Assembly (NCBI GenBank): GCA_022578605.1
Contig: MU394052.1
Span: forward strand, 806,001 to 870,000
Origin: Camillea tinctor
Taxonomy: Eukaryota > Ascomycota > Sordariomycetes > Xylariales > Xylariaceae
Direction: 5' to 3'
DNA: 64,000 nucleotides
The notes below the pieces were generated by a model that saw only the letters and a program-made list of their open reading frames with translations, was not told the origin of the DNA and searched no databases. The position numbers were made by a program, and so were the translations under genes. Below, one piece after another: positions 47,862 through 61,922 of this stretch. Within the stretch, counting starts at the first letter, position 1. Each line of letters begins with the position of its first letter.

Positions 47862-49557
47862 ATGGCCGCGGACAATGGCGTCGCCCTCGTCGCCTCACTA
47901 TGGACCATCAGCATGGTCTCCGGCATAGTACTCTGCCTCCGACTTATAGCTAAGCTCATTCGAGGGCGTAATATGTGGTGGGATGGTATGTGCAGTTCAA
48001 TCTATAATATCGAAGCGCATTCTTCTATTACTCGATCCGTATCTCCCTTTTTTTTTCAGACCCAAACCGGTGGATAATGGCCCCCCTCCCCCCTTACCCC
48101 CGCGAATACCACACGTCTTTTACCCTTGGACTGCAGAATGAAACAAGCGTCTAACTGCGTGCGCAGACTATATCATGATATTCTCGTGGCTTCTACTCTT
48201 TGTGGCCACGATTTTGATGCAGTTGGCTAGGAATGTTGGCTTCGGTCGCAATTCCTCCACCCTCAACTATGACCAGAAGTATCAGATAGCAACATACGCG
48301 GTCATATATAGCGCTTCTTTGACGATCGTCGTGGCCACGGCTCGCATATCCTTCTGTTGTGCCCTGCTGCGGGCCACCAGCGGTTGGGGGAAAGTTACTG
48401 CTTGGGTTGTCATGATCGGGTTGGTCTGCATCACCATGGTTCCCCTGGTCATTACTCGATTTACTATTTGCGTACCCTTTCAGAAGGTATACGGGGTTGC
48501 TGCGGATGGATACTGCGGTAATACTTACATACCACTATATATCGGCTGGGCTAGTGGAGGTGAGTGTTGATGGATAGACCTATGATGATAAACACACAAG
48601 AATGCATCTGCTAACGCCTACACCAACCATAGCCTGGAGTGCTGCGAGTGACTTTGCCTTGACCATCCTCGCTTGGAAGATCGTGTGGTCAATGTCTATG
48701 CGGCGAAAGGAGAAGATTGGTGTTGGAATTGCACTTAGCTTCGGGTTAATGTGAGTATAAGCACTCTACGATCTCGAACTACGATGAACTAACGAAACCC
48801 CTTTTCCTCGACAGCTCTGGAGCCCTTACAGTTTTCAGATATGTATACGTCGGCCTGATTTACGCACAGGACTTCTACCGTGAGTACAATCCATCCCCCC
48901 CCCCCCCAGCTCCTACTTTTGTAATCATATCGCTGACTGATAATCTGACCAAAGAGTACGGATACCTCGGTTTCATCTGGGTAAGCCTCAACCCCCCCCT
49001 TACCCCCCTCTCCCTTCCTTTGCTAACCCTCGTTCCCCTTCTAGGTCGCAGCCGAAGGCGCCACCAGCATAATCGCAGCCAGCATCCCGGCGCTCCGGGC
49101 CTTCGTGGCCGACAAGTCGACGCGGTCGTGGCACCGCTCGACGCCCAGCGGCGGCAGCCACAACCCCAACCACCACCGGGCGCGCTGGCCCCAGCCGCTG
49201 CGCGACGGCGGCGACGTGAGCACCGCGCGCGTCTCGCTGACGCGGTCCGCGCCCCCGTCCTCGCGCCAGACCTCCCACGAGCACAGCGACCACAGTAACG
49301 GCGACTACCACCGCTACCGCTACGAGACGGACCAGGATATCATCTTCAGCGACGAGTGGGACGACGAGCTGAACGCGCGGTCCCCGGCCCCTCCCCCTCC
49401 CCCGCATTTCTCGAGCGCCCCCCAGATGCAGATGCAGCAGCTGCCGGTCCTCCGGCCGGCGGTGGCGGCGAGTAATAGTAGTAGTTCGCGGAAGACGGAT
49501 CCCGGGGAGGATGCTTGGGCGCAGTACTTCGCTGCCGTGAGGACGCCGCCGGGGTGA
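47862..49557 (+). CDS. Pth11-like seven-transmembrane (fungal rhodopsin-domain) protein
   Basis: Six exons, 47862-47985, 48167-48559, 48633-48750, 48815-48879, 48955-48980 and 49045-49557, give 412 aa. The N-terminus DNGVALVASLWTISMVSGIV begins helix 1. The family marker WWDDYIMIFSW spans the first exon join, and NVGFGRNS stands where relatives have a GLGR-type motif. The remaining helices include LYIGWASGAWSAASDFALTI and the final GFIWVAAEGATSIIAASIPA. There is no N-terminal CFEM domain. From about residue 265 on, a long hydrophilic cytosolic tail is rich in Ser, His, Arg and Pro, with an acidic patch (DIIFSDEWDDEL). Related proteins include the surface sensor Pth11 and many uncharacterised paralogues; ligand and coupling are unknown. 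ATG 47862 is chosen because it gives the usual short N-terminus. Confidence 0.9.
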
Positions 49558-51943
49558 AAGGATATTGCTCGAGGCCTCGGAGCAAAACTATAGAAGATGG
49601 GTCGGATGTTTTCTTTTGTGTGTGTAAGGTTATGCTTGAGTTGAGTAACCTGGATAAGGCATAATGTTTTTTTTTTCCCCTAGCGATATAGATACCCCCC
49701 CTTCCCTTCTTTTTATTATTATTTTATTTCAAGAATAAGGACGCATGCATAGGAGCATACATACATACATACAAGTTTTGGGTGTGGTATTTTGTGTTAT
49801 AATTCTTTTGTTGCCTAGGTTAACATTCTTTTCGTATGTATTTATAACATGTATAACGTTTAATAGATGCTACAAGAAAAAGGGGGGCATCTCGTCTTCA
49901 CACTTTTTACGCTTCAATACCATCCATCTGCCTTTCTTTACTTTTCGTTTTGTTGATTATGATAGTGCTTGATGAGTCAATCTTTTTTCAAGAGTAGGAG
50001 AGGAGGGGGCGAAGGTTAGGATACGATGGGGTGATGACTTAAAGGAGAATAAGGGCGGATGCATAACCCCTTGAACCATCATTCCCCCCTTTTCCAAGGC
50101 TAGCCCCAGAACAAGGAAGCCCCCCCCCCGCCTATCTCCTTTCTTTATACCGTTTAAGTCAATGACATGGTATTAAAATATTAACCAACCAACCTGACAC
50201 AAAAGAATTAATCATTCGCACTTCCTCTTTAAGGTCTTTAAGGGGGGAGCAACCGATCGTAAAGCACTTTTACTCCCTCTAACTTGACCTGCTTGCTCTT
50301 TTATGCATTGCGGTCACTAAGCACCTCTCGATACACACTCAAAAATATCGCGAAGATGGGGAGTGTCTCTGTTTAGACGTAAAAGCCGATTTAGTCCTTC
50401 CTTCGCTCTAGATGCCCGACACGCGGCGAGACCGGTGATGTTGACCGTTAGGGGTAGTAGCTTAACTTACTCGTCTATCTGTCTCTCCATCCTGCATGTT
50501 AAAAGCTCACTTCATAGACGGCCACATCACCGCGACAATACAGGCCCTTGCTGATTCGTTATCAATTAGTAAATTCTGTGAGTTAGCCCGTCCCGCCAGG
50601 AATCCTCGATTCCCGAGTTGAGCGCACAGACACATGGAATTTGAGTCAAAAGTTCTGATATAAGCCATTGATTTAGGATTAGTAGATGTATTTATTATGA
50701 ATCTAGCTATCTGGGCAAGCTATATCTAGCTACAAAGGTACGTGTTTATATATAGGCCAGGTGTATAATCGTGTTATTGTCTTGATGTATTATTAATTAC
50801 TCTCCGTAGCCCCTTTACTCACCCTTGCACGTAGGAATTACATTGGTATAACTTCACGCAAACACAAAACACTCATAGTCAGTTCAAAACACGATGATTT
50901 AACACGAACAAGAAACATATATGCAGAAGGAGGGGAAAAGATCGCATTGCAATTGTTTTGTTTACGCCTGGGGTATTTCCCATTTGTTATGCCCCTGAGC
51001 TCCAGAAAACACAACCAGAGACAAGATAATTGGTACATATCGGGAGGAAGTAATAAGCATCATAAAAAGAGAACCTTTTTTTGGGGATAAATCCCTCCAT
51101 AGCTTTTCTTCTCAATGGCGGGGATCCCTCTTTTTTTTTTCGGGTATCTGTTTTTTTTCTTGTTCCATTTCTTTCCTATCCTTTTGCTTATGTCCTTCTA
51201 GACAGACCTGTGGATCCCGGTAAATCACTCTTGCGCCTGCTTTGTTTTTTCGTCTTCCCTTTCTTTTGGATACAATACACCTTCCTATGTCTTCTTCGAA
51301 CTTGGAAGGTGGTAGGTAAGATGGCAAAGTACAACGATACACGAATTCCATGAAAGCAGAAAAAAAAAGGGAAGAGAAAAACTGGCTGTGCAGTATCCGT
51401 TGTTGCCCCTCCAGACCCGCTACCTCACTGCCTTCTGTTCGTCATCCAAGGCTCAGCAGAGCAGCCATATAAACCAAATGCTCATTAAAGCACCGCCATA
51501 CAGATTTTGGGGCACCCAGGTAGAAAGAAACCCAGCAGCATAACCACGACGGGTATATTCAACTCGTCCCTGTCGTTAAGGCCCGACCATCCAGCCCCGA
51601 TCCCATGGCCACCCAGCAGGTACCAGTCATATCCCGGCTTCCCAAAATATTTATGTGACTAGGCAATATATGTCGACAATAGAAGGTATAATGTGTCGTG
51701 TTTTCAACAGTCCTGCTCTGTAAACGCCGGTATCTGTTGATACCTGTAGATGATCCGTAAACCCCCGGCCGTGTTATAAATCCCGAATGCTTCATTACTC
51801 ATGTGAAAATAAAAAGAAAGAGAAAGGAAAGGGGTATCAATAGATGTGATGGAAACGCTAAGGTGTTGTGAGCGAAGTATAAGAGTTGAAGTGATATGAT
51901 GTTGATGTGAAATAATAGTAGTGGAAAATGTCGTGACTTTTGG
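49558..51943. other. 2.4 kb spacer between convergent 7-TM and CDC25 genes
   Basis: Shared 3' region with no gene. It contains CATA repeats (49753-49770), C- and T-runs (49665-49700, 50119-50130, 51129-51165) and AT-rich sequence. Confidence 0.55.
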
Positions 51944-54900
51944 TTATATTACGACGGGATTCGTGGGGTTACTGTTGTTATGATGTCGATCTCGCGACAT
52001 CCAACCGAATCCTCGTGCAGCCCCAAGAGGTGTGGCTGCTGGACCTTCAACTGGGGTCCGCAGTGCGGTCTCTCTGGGTTCTAAGAGCAAGCTCTTGCGA
52101 TAGTAGCTGACTTGTACATTACTCTGATCCAATTCTTTAACCCGATCAACCTGAGCTTGGATCCATTCCTGCATATCGGCAACTTCGCCGAGTTTGTAAG
52201 GAATCTGAAACCGTTGAAGCTCGCCGATTATCTTGGCTGTCCGACTGTGTTTATCAAAGTTAATAACTTCAAGGCCTTGGTCATTTGAACCAGCACTATG
52301 AAGTTGCTTTGTGGGTGGGTTGCCATCGTGGTTGAAGGTGAGATCAGTCAAAAACATGCCGAGGAAAGGTAAACAAGGTGGCACATGGTTCTGAAGGCTA
52401 GCGCGTAGTGCTTTATGGTTGCTAGACGGGTCTACAACAGCTTGCAGGTTCTTCAAGACCTCGCGACGTCTCGGGCTTACAGTGTCCCAAGTTCTCCGTA
52501 GGCGGTTGATAATGGAGCTGTTTAGACTGCAGACGATGGCCATGAGGCCATCATAGTTTTTCAACTCGTAGCATTGGTGGGCGATTTTGATCCACTGCTT
52601 GATCATCGCGGCTCTCTTCTTAACTTCTGGGTATTGGAGAATAGTGTCGGCTACGAGATTGGAGAGGTCGTTGGAGAAGCCTGACATGGCCTTTACGTTA
52701 GGCGAGTCCGCACCCCCATTCTTCATCCATTGAGACCCAAGTAGCTCCTCTGGCATGATAGAACAGAATATGCTCATTTGCTTCAGTGTTAGTTGCCGAG
52801 CAATCTCGACCGCGTCGAAATCAAGAATCGTAGGGCAGCTGCCACCAGCCTTCCAATTACTGAATAAATTCTGCTGGCTCTTGGACAATATAGGGAGAGG
52901 CGTGTCCGCAGGTAGGGGTGAGATTCCTGAAGGGTTCGACTTGCTAATCAAGGGCACTAGCCGGGGAACCAAGGAACCATCTACTGATGACACACGCTCG
53001 GTCAAGTCTAGAAGGCGCCTGCCAGCGGGTGGAATAATAGGCTTCAGCTTGAATTCTGCGAAATTTTGAATGGTTGGTAGCGCTTCGTGATCCGTAGACT
53101 CGCGCCAATGAGACTCTAGCCAACCCTTCATGACGTTGTAAACCCGTAGCCGGACAGGGCTGCTAACATCAGGTGCCTCACCAACGTAGTCAAATCGCTC
53201 GATCAAAGCCTCAGCGAGTTGAGTCGGTGTACAAAACAGCCTGAATGTGAGGTAGAAAGCGGACACGAAGACCGCATCAGGGGTTGATTCATGAGTCGTC
53301 AGCCGCTCAACAAGGGCAGGCAGGGATCCACCGATTACCTGTCCCCCATTATTGACCATCAACTCGTGGGCAAACGTCTTCAGCAGAACTTTGGATTCAA
53401 CTTCGTCAACGTCTTCACTGAATGCAACACTTCCTGCTGTGCTCATGTCAGACAGAGAGGGTTGGTTCTTGGGACCTAAGCTGATATCGGGAGTCGTTGC
53501 ACGTGTGGAAGTTTGAGAGACCATGCTGGTCTCTGAATCACGGCTTAAGTAAGTGCTATTGGTTCCGGAGCTTGACGCGGTCCCCGTGTCTGAACGGAAA
53601 GAACTGTGGTACTCGGCATCTTGTGAAGCCTCAGTAGTCGGGCTATAGGAATCTTCCGGCTGTAGGGTAGTTGTAAGTTTAGGGAGAGGTGGTAGTGCAG
53701 GCCGGATGGATGACAAAGATGATGCTGCACTTGATCTCGCATCATCGACGATAATAGATTGCGGTCTAGAGGAAGTCTGCGAAATCTGCGCGGAATCTCG
53801 CTTTTCGGGAGTGGCGTCGGTAGGAACCTCAGGTAGGGGTTTATCCATCGATAGGCTCATAGAGCGAATTGGCGTTGCCGACGGCTCAGATGCTTTGGAC
53901 TCTGCTACGCTTGCTGTCTCTGGTGTTCGCGGCCGGCTGTCCAACACTTGATCCAATACACTCAAGTCGATACCAAGGTCACCGTTCTCAACCTCGAATT
54001 CGAAGTCGCCGATCTTCTCGAGCACCCACTTCGTCCTTGCGACACATTCACCAGCTGCTTTGACGCAGCCTGTGGCCGCACACAGAAGTACGGTATTGTC
54101 CTGCAGCATAATGACATCCTCAACTACGGCACCTCCGTTGCTGAGAACTTCCCGTGCCAAAGAGACGAGGTCTCGGATATGGTCGAACATGGAAGTACGA
54201 GCTAGCTCCAACGGCTCCGAGACAAGCGTATTGTGGTCACACACCACGTTGACCACTGCGAGCAACGCGCCCCCAGAAATAGCTGACTGTTTGATGGCCA
54301 AGGCAAGTTCCGGGCGCGACTGGGACTGGAGATGTAACCGTCCAATAAATGACCCAAGATACGACAAGAACGTATCGTGAGAGGAGTTGAGCCGCTCTGA
54401 GACAAGATTTTGCGACTGGGACGAGGGTGAGGGACCGGCTAGGGACACCCTATGTGATATACTGGCCGATAGTCGTTGTGAATGTGCCGGATTGAGCTGA
54501 GACAATCGATGAGATGTTGTGTTTGCAGGTGTGTAAACGGCGGACAAGCGACTGTTGGCTCGTTCGCTCGTTTGTGCACCGCCGGCTAGCCGTGATGCGT
54601 TCGTCTCTATGGATACACCATCTGACTCCCCTCGGGAACCTGCATCTTCGCCATCGGCCTGGCTGTTCTCGAATGCTGTCGACTCTGCAGGTGGTGTCGG
54701 TGGGACAAACGATTCTTCTACGACAGTGTCCATTACCGTCACTGCCGGCGTCCGCGATCGACGATCCTCCTCTAACAAGTCGAGAAACCGCACCCCTTTC
54801 ACGACAATTTTGAAAGCCTTAAGAATCATTTCGTCAATAATGTCATTGACATCCTCGGCGTACTGGAAAGGTTCTCGCAATGTCTCTTGTAAGCGCTTTG

Positions 54901-55615
54901 CAGTCTTCACAAGGGAAGAAAGCTCTGAAAGAAGCGACTTGCGACCCCGCCGAAGGCTCTCGTTCCTCTGAATCGTGGGGGATTCGCGCGTCAAGCAATG
55001 TGTCCGTTCCTGCAATAATTAGCTACTCTAGTCTAGATATAAGGGGGGATCAGAGTAGATTAGGCTACGTACCAGAAGATACCGCACACCAGCGATAATG
55101 CCCTTCATGAATTCTTGGTTGCCGAAGATGTCGCGATCGTTCGTCACTGTGCTCCTAAGCAGATCCCAAAAGTTCAGAAGCGCCTTGAGCAGAGTCCTCA
55201 TCTCCTCGGGGTCGTATGCTTCGCAGTAGTTCGTCGGCAGCCAACCCCGCGCCCCGGACACCAATAGTGTCCCATCGGCCCATCCATTTGTGTGAATGGA
55301 ATGCACTAATACCACGTCACCTTCATTCAATGGCAGCGTAATAGTTGAATCAGATACCGTGTAGGTCGGATGAAAGGGATAGAAAGCGCGGAGGAAGGTA
55401 TGGAAGACGGGGCGTGGTGGTGTAGGTTCAGGAACAAGCTCCTCCTGTGATTCATTGGGTGTCCTCGGCGGGGTGATCTGTGACTGAGAATATGGGTGCT
55501 TCGACGCGTCCGTCTCATCATCCTGAGAGCTGCTGGTCTCGGAATCGGAACGCTTCTTCTGGATCGTGAGAGGAGCCACTTGAAGGCTCGACCGTAGAGA
55601 TACGTTGTCCAGCAT
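51944..55615 (-). CDS. CDC25: Ras guanine-nucleotide exchange factor (SH3-RasGEFN-RasGEF), Cdc25 type
   Basis: Two exons on the minus strand, 55615-55073 and 55009-51944 (intron 63 nt), give 1202 aa. Residues about 73-133 are an SH3 domain (FLRAFYPF, GWADG, GWLPTNY). A Ser/Thr/Pro-rich linker follows. The RasGEF N-terminal motif begins near 714 (VESKVLLKTFAHELMVNNGG). The catalytic CDC25-homology domain spans about 905-1150 (LDFDAVEIARQLTLKQMSIF, CYELKNYDGLMAIVCSLNSS, PCLPFLGMFLTDLTF). This architecture and length match Cdc25/Sdc25-type exchange factors, which load Ras with GTP at the plasma membrane and drive cAMP/PKA and growth signalling. It is not the Cdc25 phosphatase. The start is the first ATG giving the usual short region before the SH3 domain; an upstream leader exon is possible. 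Confidence 0.95.
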
Positions 55616-56559
55616 TATGATTGCTGTGAGATGCTGCCGTGATAAACCATGGGAGCTGGATGCTGCTGCTACTAACGCAACAGCCTCGACGTTGAGAGGA
55701 GTTACGGGGACCCCTCAGACGGAAGAGATCGAGGGACTCGATGGATTTCGATTTATAAGTGACCAGGTACGCCACACCAGACCAGAACAATTACCATCCA
55801 ACAACAATCACGAAAAACCTAATATACCGTACTAGTTGAAACGGTAAATGAGATAGGGTCAGAGCAATGGGAGTGAGATGCCCGTGCCGCGGAAGCGCAA
55901 CACGTAACACGCAATAGGCAATAGGATTCGAGAGTAGATAGGCAAATGCCGCTGCGAAGGTGATGTTTGTTAGTTTGCTGAACCAGCAGAACGAGAACTA
56001 GAACCAGAAACCAGTATCAAAATCGAATGAGTTTGTTTGTTGTTTCGCGACAAGTCGCGAGGGGAAAAGGGGGGAAGGTTTAGAAACTAAAGGTATGATG
56101 GAATGAAGGGAGACAAGTGAACTACTATCGACACAGAGACCGAGACGGGAGGGGGGAGGGAAACCAAAGCTACCAAGCTACCGAGCTAGGAATGTCAAGG
56201 TTCTCCAGTGATAAATGTTCTCCATTAAGGACAACAGCATTTCAATTTCAGGGAATGCCCTTAAAAAGAAGGGCTCCCGGGCCTGACGCTATGACGAAGC
56301 CCCTCTTATAAAGTGTATTGAATGCTAGAGGTAGGGATGATCCTTCTCTGATACAAGTAAAGGTGCAAGTGTGGGAAAGTTTGGGGAGGGACAAGGGGCA
56401 ACGGAGGAGGGGGGGGACTATGCGTACCTCGTGCGTTTTGATGCAGCAACCCGAAAAGAATAAAAACCCAAGATCAGTTGATCTCTTTCTCTTCACTTCA
56501 AAAATATATCTAACCGTTAAGATTCGAAGTAGATAGGGGGGGAGGAAGTGATAAGTAAA

Positions 56560-56577
56560 TAGATAGATAGATAGATA
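56560..56577 (+). repeat. (TAGA)n microsatellite
   Basis: Four to five tandem TAGA units in the region upstream of CDC25. Confidence 0.85.
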
Positions 56578-57378
56578 AGTAGGTGGGTTAGACAGTTTGA
56601 AAGATAGTTAAAGTATGCGTTTAAGTTGATTATAAGAATAAGAGGAGGGGGGTATAAGAGAGAGAAAGAAAAAGAAAAAAGTAATTATAAGAATTGATAT
56701 GCCTTTCTTCTTGACCGAGGATAAAATATGACTCTAAAAGTTAAGTCGATGATGACGATGGTAATAATAATAAAAGAAAAGGATAATAAAAGCTAGATCC
56801 CAAGCTAGGTTATGCGAAGCTAGCGGTAGTCGAGATCAACAGTCCAAAGTATGAAGATGAATGGTTACCAATCCAGCAGAGGACCCAATTCCTCCCGTTG
56901 ATCAGTTATTGGTGGTTTTGAACCTCAACTTCCCAAATCGCCTGTCGTGTGTCGTCTATGTGATGCGCAGTGTGCAGTATGCAGTGAAAAATAGTGTATC
57001 GAGTGTATCGAGTGTCCGGAGTATGGTGTAGTTTCACCGTTGCTTTTTTTTCTCCCCTGGTCTTCCCACGATGCAGCAATAGCGGACGAGTAGAAGAGGC
57101 CGTTCTCTCAAGGGGGAAATAAGAAAAAGCAATACACACTCAAAGGCTTGGTTTTCTTTTCTTCTTCTTTTTGTTTTTTTTAATTCAAGTCTCGGTCTAG
57201 TACAGGAGTGCACTAGATATGCCGTTTCTGATTCTGACCAGGTTTTGTATGTCTGTGTTTCGTTTTGATGTGTTGTTTTGCTTTGCTTTGAATTATGCGA
57301 TTTCGAAGTCTCAGTGTTATTAGAAATCAGAAGACCAAACTTTCTTCTTATTTGGCTCTTGTCGTTGTCTGTTATCTG

Positions 57379-57411
57379 TCTCTCTCTCTCTCTCTGTGTG
57401 TGTGTATATAT
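57379..57411 (+). repeat. (TC)n(TG)n compound microsatellite
   Basis: Eight TC units run directly into five or six TG units and then TATATA. Confidence 0.85.
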
Positions 57412-57530
57412 CGTCCGTTTGTTTTTTTTGTTTTGTTTCTGGGGAAAGATGAAATAGGTTGACAGATGAGGTTTGATGTTGTATTGTAAGAAAAGAGAGG
57501 GAGGGTAGAAGGTGGAACGTAGGACAAGAT

Positions 57531-57622
57531 GTCGAGTCGAGTCGAGTCAAGCCAAAGATAGAGCAAAATGCAATGTCCAATGCAATGTCCAATGCAAAAT
57601 GCCAATGCCAATACCAATGCCA
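57531..57622 (+). repeat. Tandem repeats: GTCGA pentamer and AATGCAATGTCC 12-mer
   Basis: 57531-57550 is three perfect GTCGA units plus one variant. 57567-57595 is about 2.4 copies of AATGCAATGTCC, continuing into degenerate CCAATGC units to 57622. Two different tandem arrays lie side by side upstream of CDC25. Confidence 0.85.
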
Positions 57623-60600
57623 GTGCGCACTTTGCAATTAATTATTGCTATCTGTCGTTATTGGTCCTTGTAAAATAAATAACGAGAAAAAAGAGAAAGA
57701 GAAAAAAAAAAAAGAACCAAACCATGTAACCGTGCCTAACCCAGATTGTATCCCGCCTCGAGTTGGCAGCATCGATAATTAGGCATGATGGACTTCGCTT
57801 CCGGGGGGAGCATATTTGATAGTCCATGGAAGAAATCCCAGAATGATGGTGTTGGTGGAGCCACAGAGTAGCTTGCTGCAATGTCCGCTGGTGCACGCCA
57901 CCAATTGGGTCTCTCTACACGGCACTCGATGACCCGTTTGGCTCAAACTCCAGTGCAGTGCAGTGTGGTGCGGTGCAACAAGCTATCGCTATTCCGACAC
58001 CCCCCACTACCTCCTCCCCCCCCACCAGGTTGCTAGTGTGGTCCCCTCCCCTCGTCCCTCGTTCCTTGTCCCTTATCCCCTGTTCCCTGTCCCTTGTCTC
58101 CCCTATACATACAGCTTTCTTGGTGGCGCCGAACAGGCATTTGCTTTTCTGTTAAACGGAGAACTCGCCCAGGGGGTCACCTTGCAGAAGCACACTACGG
58201 GGGTTCTCCCGGTCATTAACTAAAGTTGAAAAGGTGACGAGGATCAAGGCCCGTAACGCCTCGCCCGAAGCTCACACGAGCGACGTTTCGATCATGGCAC
58301 CTCTTGTAGCTAGCCTGCTAGGTTCAATGAGTTCAATGCAGATATAGTTGTAGACTTTTCTTGGTCCGGGGTGCTTGCTGGACCATGAATGATGGATGCC
58401 CTTTTTCGAGTGAAGTCCATCAACTACATACTAGGTAAAGCCTAGTTGTGGCCTAGTTGTGAGGTCTATCTACACCACTAGGTTTATGTATGTAGTATAA
58501 GTAGGTAATCGCCGAGCTTAGCCATGCTTTGAAAGAAGCTCCGACAATTATCGTGGCAGTTCGTGTTATTGTTATTGTTCTTCTTTTTTATTCTTCTTCT
58601 TAACATACGTTAATCTGCAATGGCGCCCTTTTCAAATCCAAGGCTCCTGGGCTGTTCCCTGTGAAGATAAGTATGCATGGTCGACGAGTGCAGTGTTGAA
58701 GTCTTCATGGTTGGTAACTCAATTAACCGCGTCCCGGCCCCCGACCAGAAGGGGGGAAAGAGAAAAGGGAGAAATAGTGAGAAGTAGTGACAGGAGAGTG
58801 TCAAATAGTAGTAAGTAGTAATCCATCGTATGGAGCTTATTAGTGTAGTGCTTGGACTTGCCAAGATACTACGTCGGCTGCTATAGGTGCAATTAATCAT
58901 AGTGGACAGCGATGTTGTGTTATAGGTGTTAGTGTACACTACTGTAGTGTACGTTCGTACTGTAGCGTAGCGCATTTTTAAGTGTCGATTATCGTAGCGT
59001 TTATTAATGTTACTCGTGTTGTTGTTGATGTTGTTGTTAATTCTTGTTATCGTTGTCAGAATTAGGTTTATTTTTATATTTTGGTTACCAATGAAGCTTC
59101 AAGATTCTTTTTGTCCTGTACCTTTTTTTAAGCTCATTGCTTTGACTTCAACTTCTCCTCCAGAGGTTGAATTGCGTCAGTGTGGTTCATGTCATGTCAT
59201 GGATTCCCAGAGCGAGCACGGAGCAAGTTACGGTCCGCAATACTCCCCCAACCTATTTCCCCCTCATTATGTAGGTGATGATCCTCAGAGAAAGCTTGGA
59301 TGTGTAAGACTGACTCCACCGTCAAGAGGTGCAGCGTGATTGACGCCAAATCGAGTAATGGGTAATCGAGGCTGGCGAACGGGTGGATGGAAAAGAAACC
59401 TGGCTCCCGAATTATCCCTCTTACATGGCAACTAACCTAGAGGAGCGCTTGTTCGCCACGGCTTGTCTTGCGGGGTTCACTTGTCTTTTTTTTCCTCTAT
59501 TCTTTTATCGGGATGCATTGAAAAAAATGATGCTGGTTTTCGTTTATTTATTCATTGATGTAGCAGTAAAATATTAACAATAATAACGATAATAATAACA
59601 CCGAGAAGAGAGGGCACCGTCACCCAACCAACCGACACACACAATCCATTATTGTCTTATATGTGCCTATATCTTCATTTCTTATCCTATAGGTTTCCAT
59701 TCATATACCCGAAAAATATGCGATATATAAATTCATTCAAGCATCAGGCCAATTAGTGTACGCCATCGAGAAACCAGTACATAAAGCCATTGAAGCTGTT
59801 TGGACGGAAGATTGGATCATTGTACAGCCGATACAAGAGCGGTTGAATCCTTAAGTACTGCTTCGATATTATCGCGGTTCCCTTGATGTCCCTAAACATG
59901 CTGTTTACTGTGCTGTGGCTATATGGATAATCAGGTTCCGCGAATACTGACACCGGCCTGTGAGTCTTAAGCAAGCAGCTGGTTACCTTAGCATTTTACT
60001 CAATGCATTGGTTTCCACGTTGACTCAACCACACCAAGCCCAGGCCTCACGGTATACTTGTAACTTTCCGACTATATAACCTATGATAAACGGCATATGT
60101 CCCTCGTATGTACACGACATCAGCTAACTAGATCTTACTACGATAACACTTGACAGCATTGAGCCGATATTGTCACTTTCCAACCCTGAGGTTCAAATTT
60201 AGAGTATCTCGTGTTCTCAGTGTCTGCCTATCTCGGTACTTTTGATTTCACCAGTGTAATCAAGTGTTGTTCACTGAAGACACTTGTGTTGGCTAATGCA
60301 TTGTAACCCTACCTTTCTTTCTTTGACGGAACTCGTTCACTTTCCGTGGCTCTCTAGTCTGTCTGAGTACGGTAGAGACCCCGTTGTGTTGCGTTGCGTT
60401 GCACTGCCGCCGCCGAAAAAGAATGAAATAAATAAAATAAAAATTTAAGAGATAAATTCTACAACGCTCAGGGGTTCCAGAATGCGATCTTCGACTTTCC
60501 AATGATCTTCCACGTTGCGTCTAACCTCCATCGAGAACGCCAGGGGTAAAGAGATGCCTGTCAGCACCGTTCCCCTACTGGTTGTGGTTAACTTTGGATA

Positions 60601-61922
60601 TTTACCCCAATCATCGGATCTTTTTACACAATTATTGAACCACGGCTTTTGCCAATGGATGGGACGATACGCTAGTTTCCCATCGCGAATGCACTCGTCC
60701 TTTGGAGGTTAGCTCTGGACTGATATCATTGGCCCTTTAGCACGATACCTCTTATACACAGCTTTTGGACGGGCTAGATCTTATGTACAGTCTTTTCTAG
60801 TGTACCAAGGATTCTGTGTTAAGAACTGAGGTAAACACTAATACGAATGATAGCGTGTTCCAGAGTTGCAGATGTATTGATACCTATCTGAATCTCCTTC
60901 ATATCCCTGGGTTAACCTCCCTCAACTAACTTACGCAGATACACAACCTCCCTACTCATATATATTCAAATACATGTAGATACTACTACCTACTTGTAGA
61001 TGAGAGCTATCAGAAGCACTTCCTAGATAATGGGTCGGAGATGGCTGACGGGCACAGGGTTGACAGGGGTTGGTGAAAGGACGATGCAGGGGCACCCTGT
61101 TACCTCGAGTTGGGTCCTTGGAGAAGCTTTCGTCTTTTACTGTCAGCTTTTTTTTCACCCGCCGAACCTCTTTCGCACGTGCATTAGGTAGGTAGGTCGT
61201 GGCTGCGTGGGTGAGAGCTTGGAGGTTGCGTGATGCAGGTCCCTTTCCGCACATGCATCGACTAATAGAGTAAGGAGTGCACAACATCTTCACGATACCT
61301 CTTCTTGAGTACATTAATCTATGTACAGCGCACATCGTACATGACATATATCTTATCAACCAGCTTCAGGCCAACGAAAACCTGCATTCAAGATTCTATA
61401 TAAAGCGTTGATGTGGCTTGGTCTGAGTAAGACATGAGGAAGTTCTCTCGATGCAATGAGAAAACAGAGCACGAGTCGCCGACGAATTCACGAGCGGGTA
61501 CTTATTTTCTTGATCTCAACCTCGACCTTAGAGAGGGCAATGCTCAAGCCACGCATGTAGCCGCATCGACTACGCCATCAATACGGCCCGCACGTTGCCG
61601 GGCACCTATCACGATTCTGCATTTAATTCGTCAAGGTCGTGTACATATCACGAAATGCATCATACCCCACGCTACTCCGGTACTCTATATGTAGGTAGTG
61701 TATGTATGTAGCATGTATTTACTTTTTTCGGTCCCCCATTATGGTCTCTATTGCCTCGCTGGGCTTCCCCGAATGCCTCCCTCCAGACCGGACAGCCACG
61801 CTGCGGCAGCAGTCACCCAATATCACCACCATCTAGATCAAATGGTAGTAAAGCATTCGTGCTCGCAAGCAAGACATTGACCCAAATGTACCACAACCCC
61901 ATACCTCCTACCAGGAATTCTC

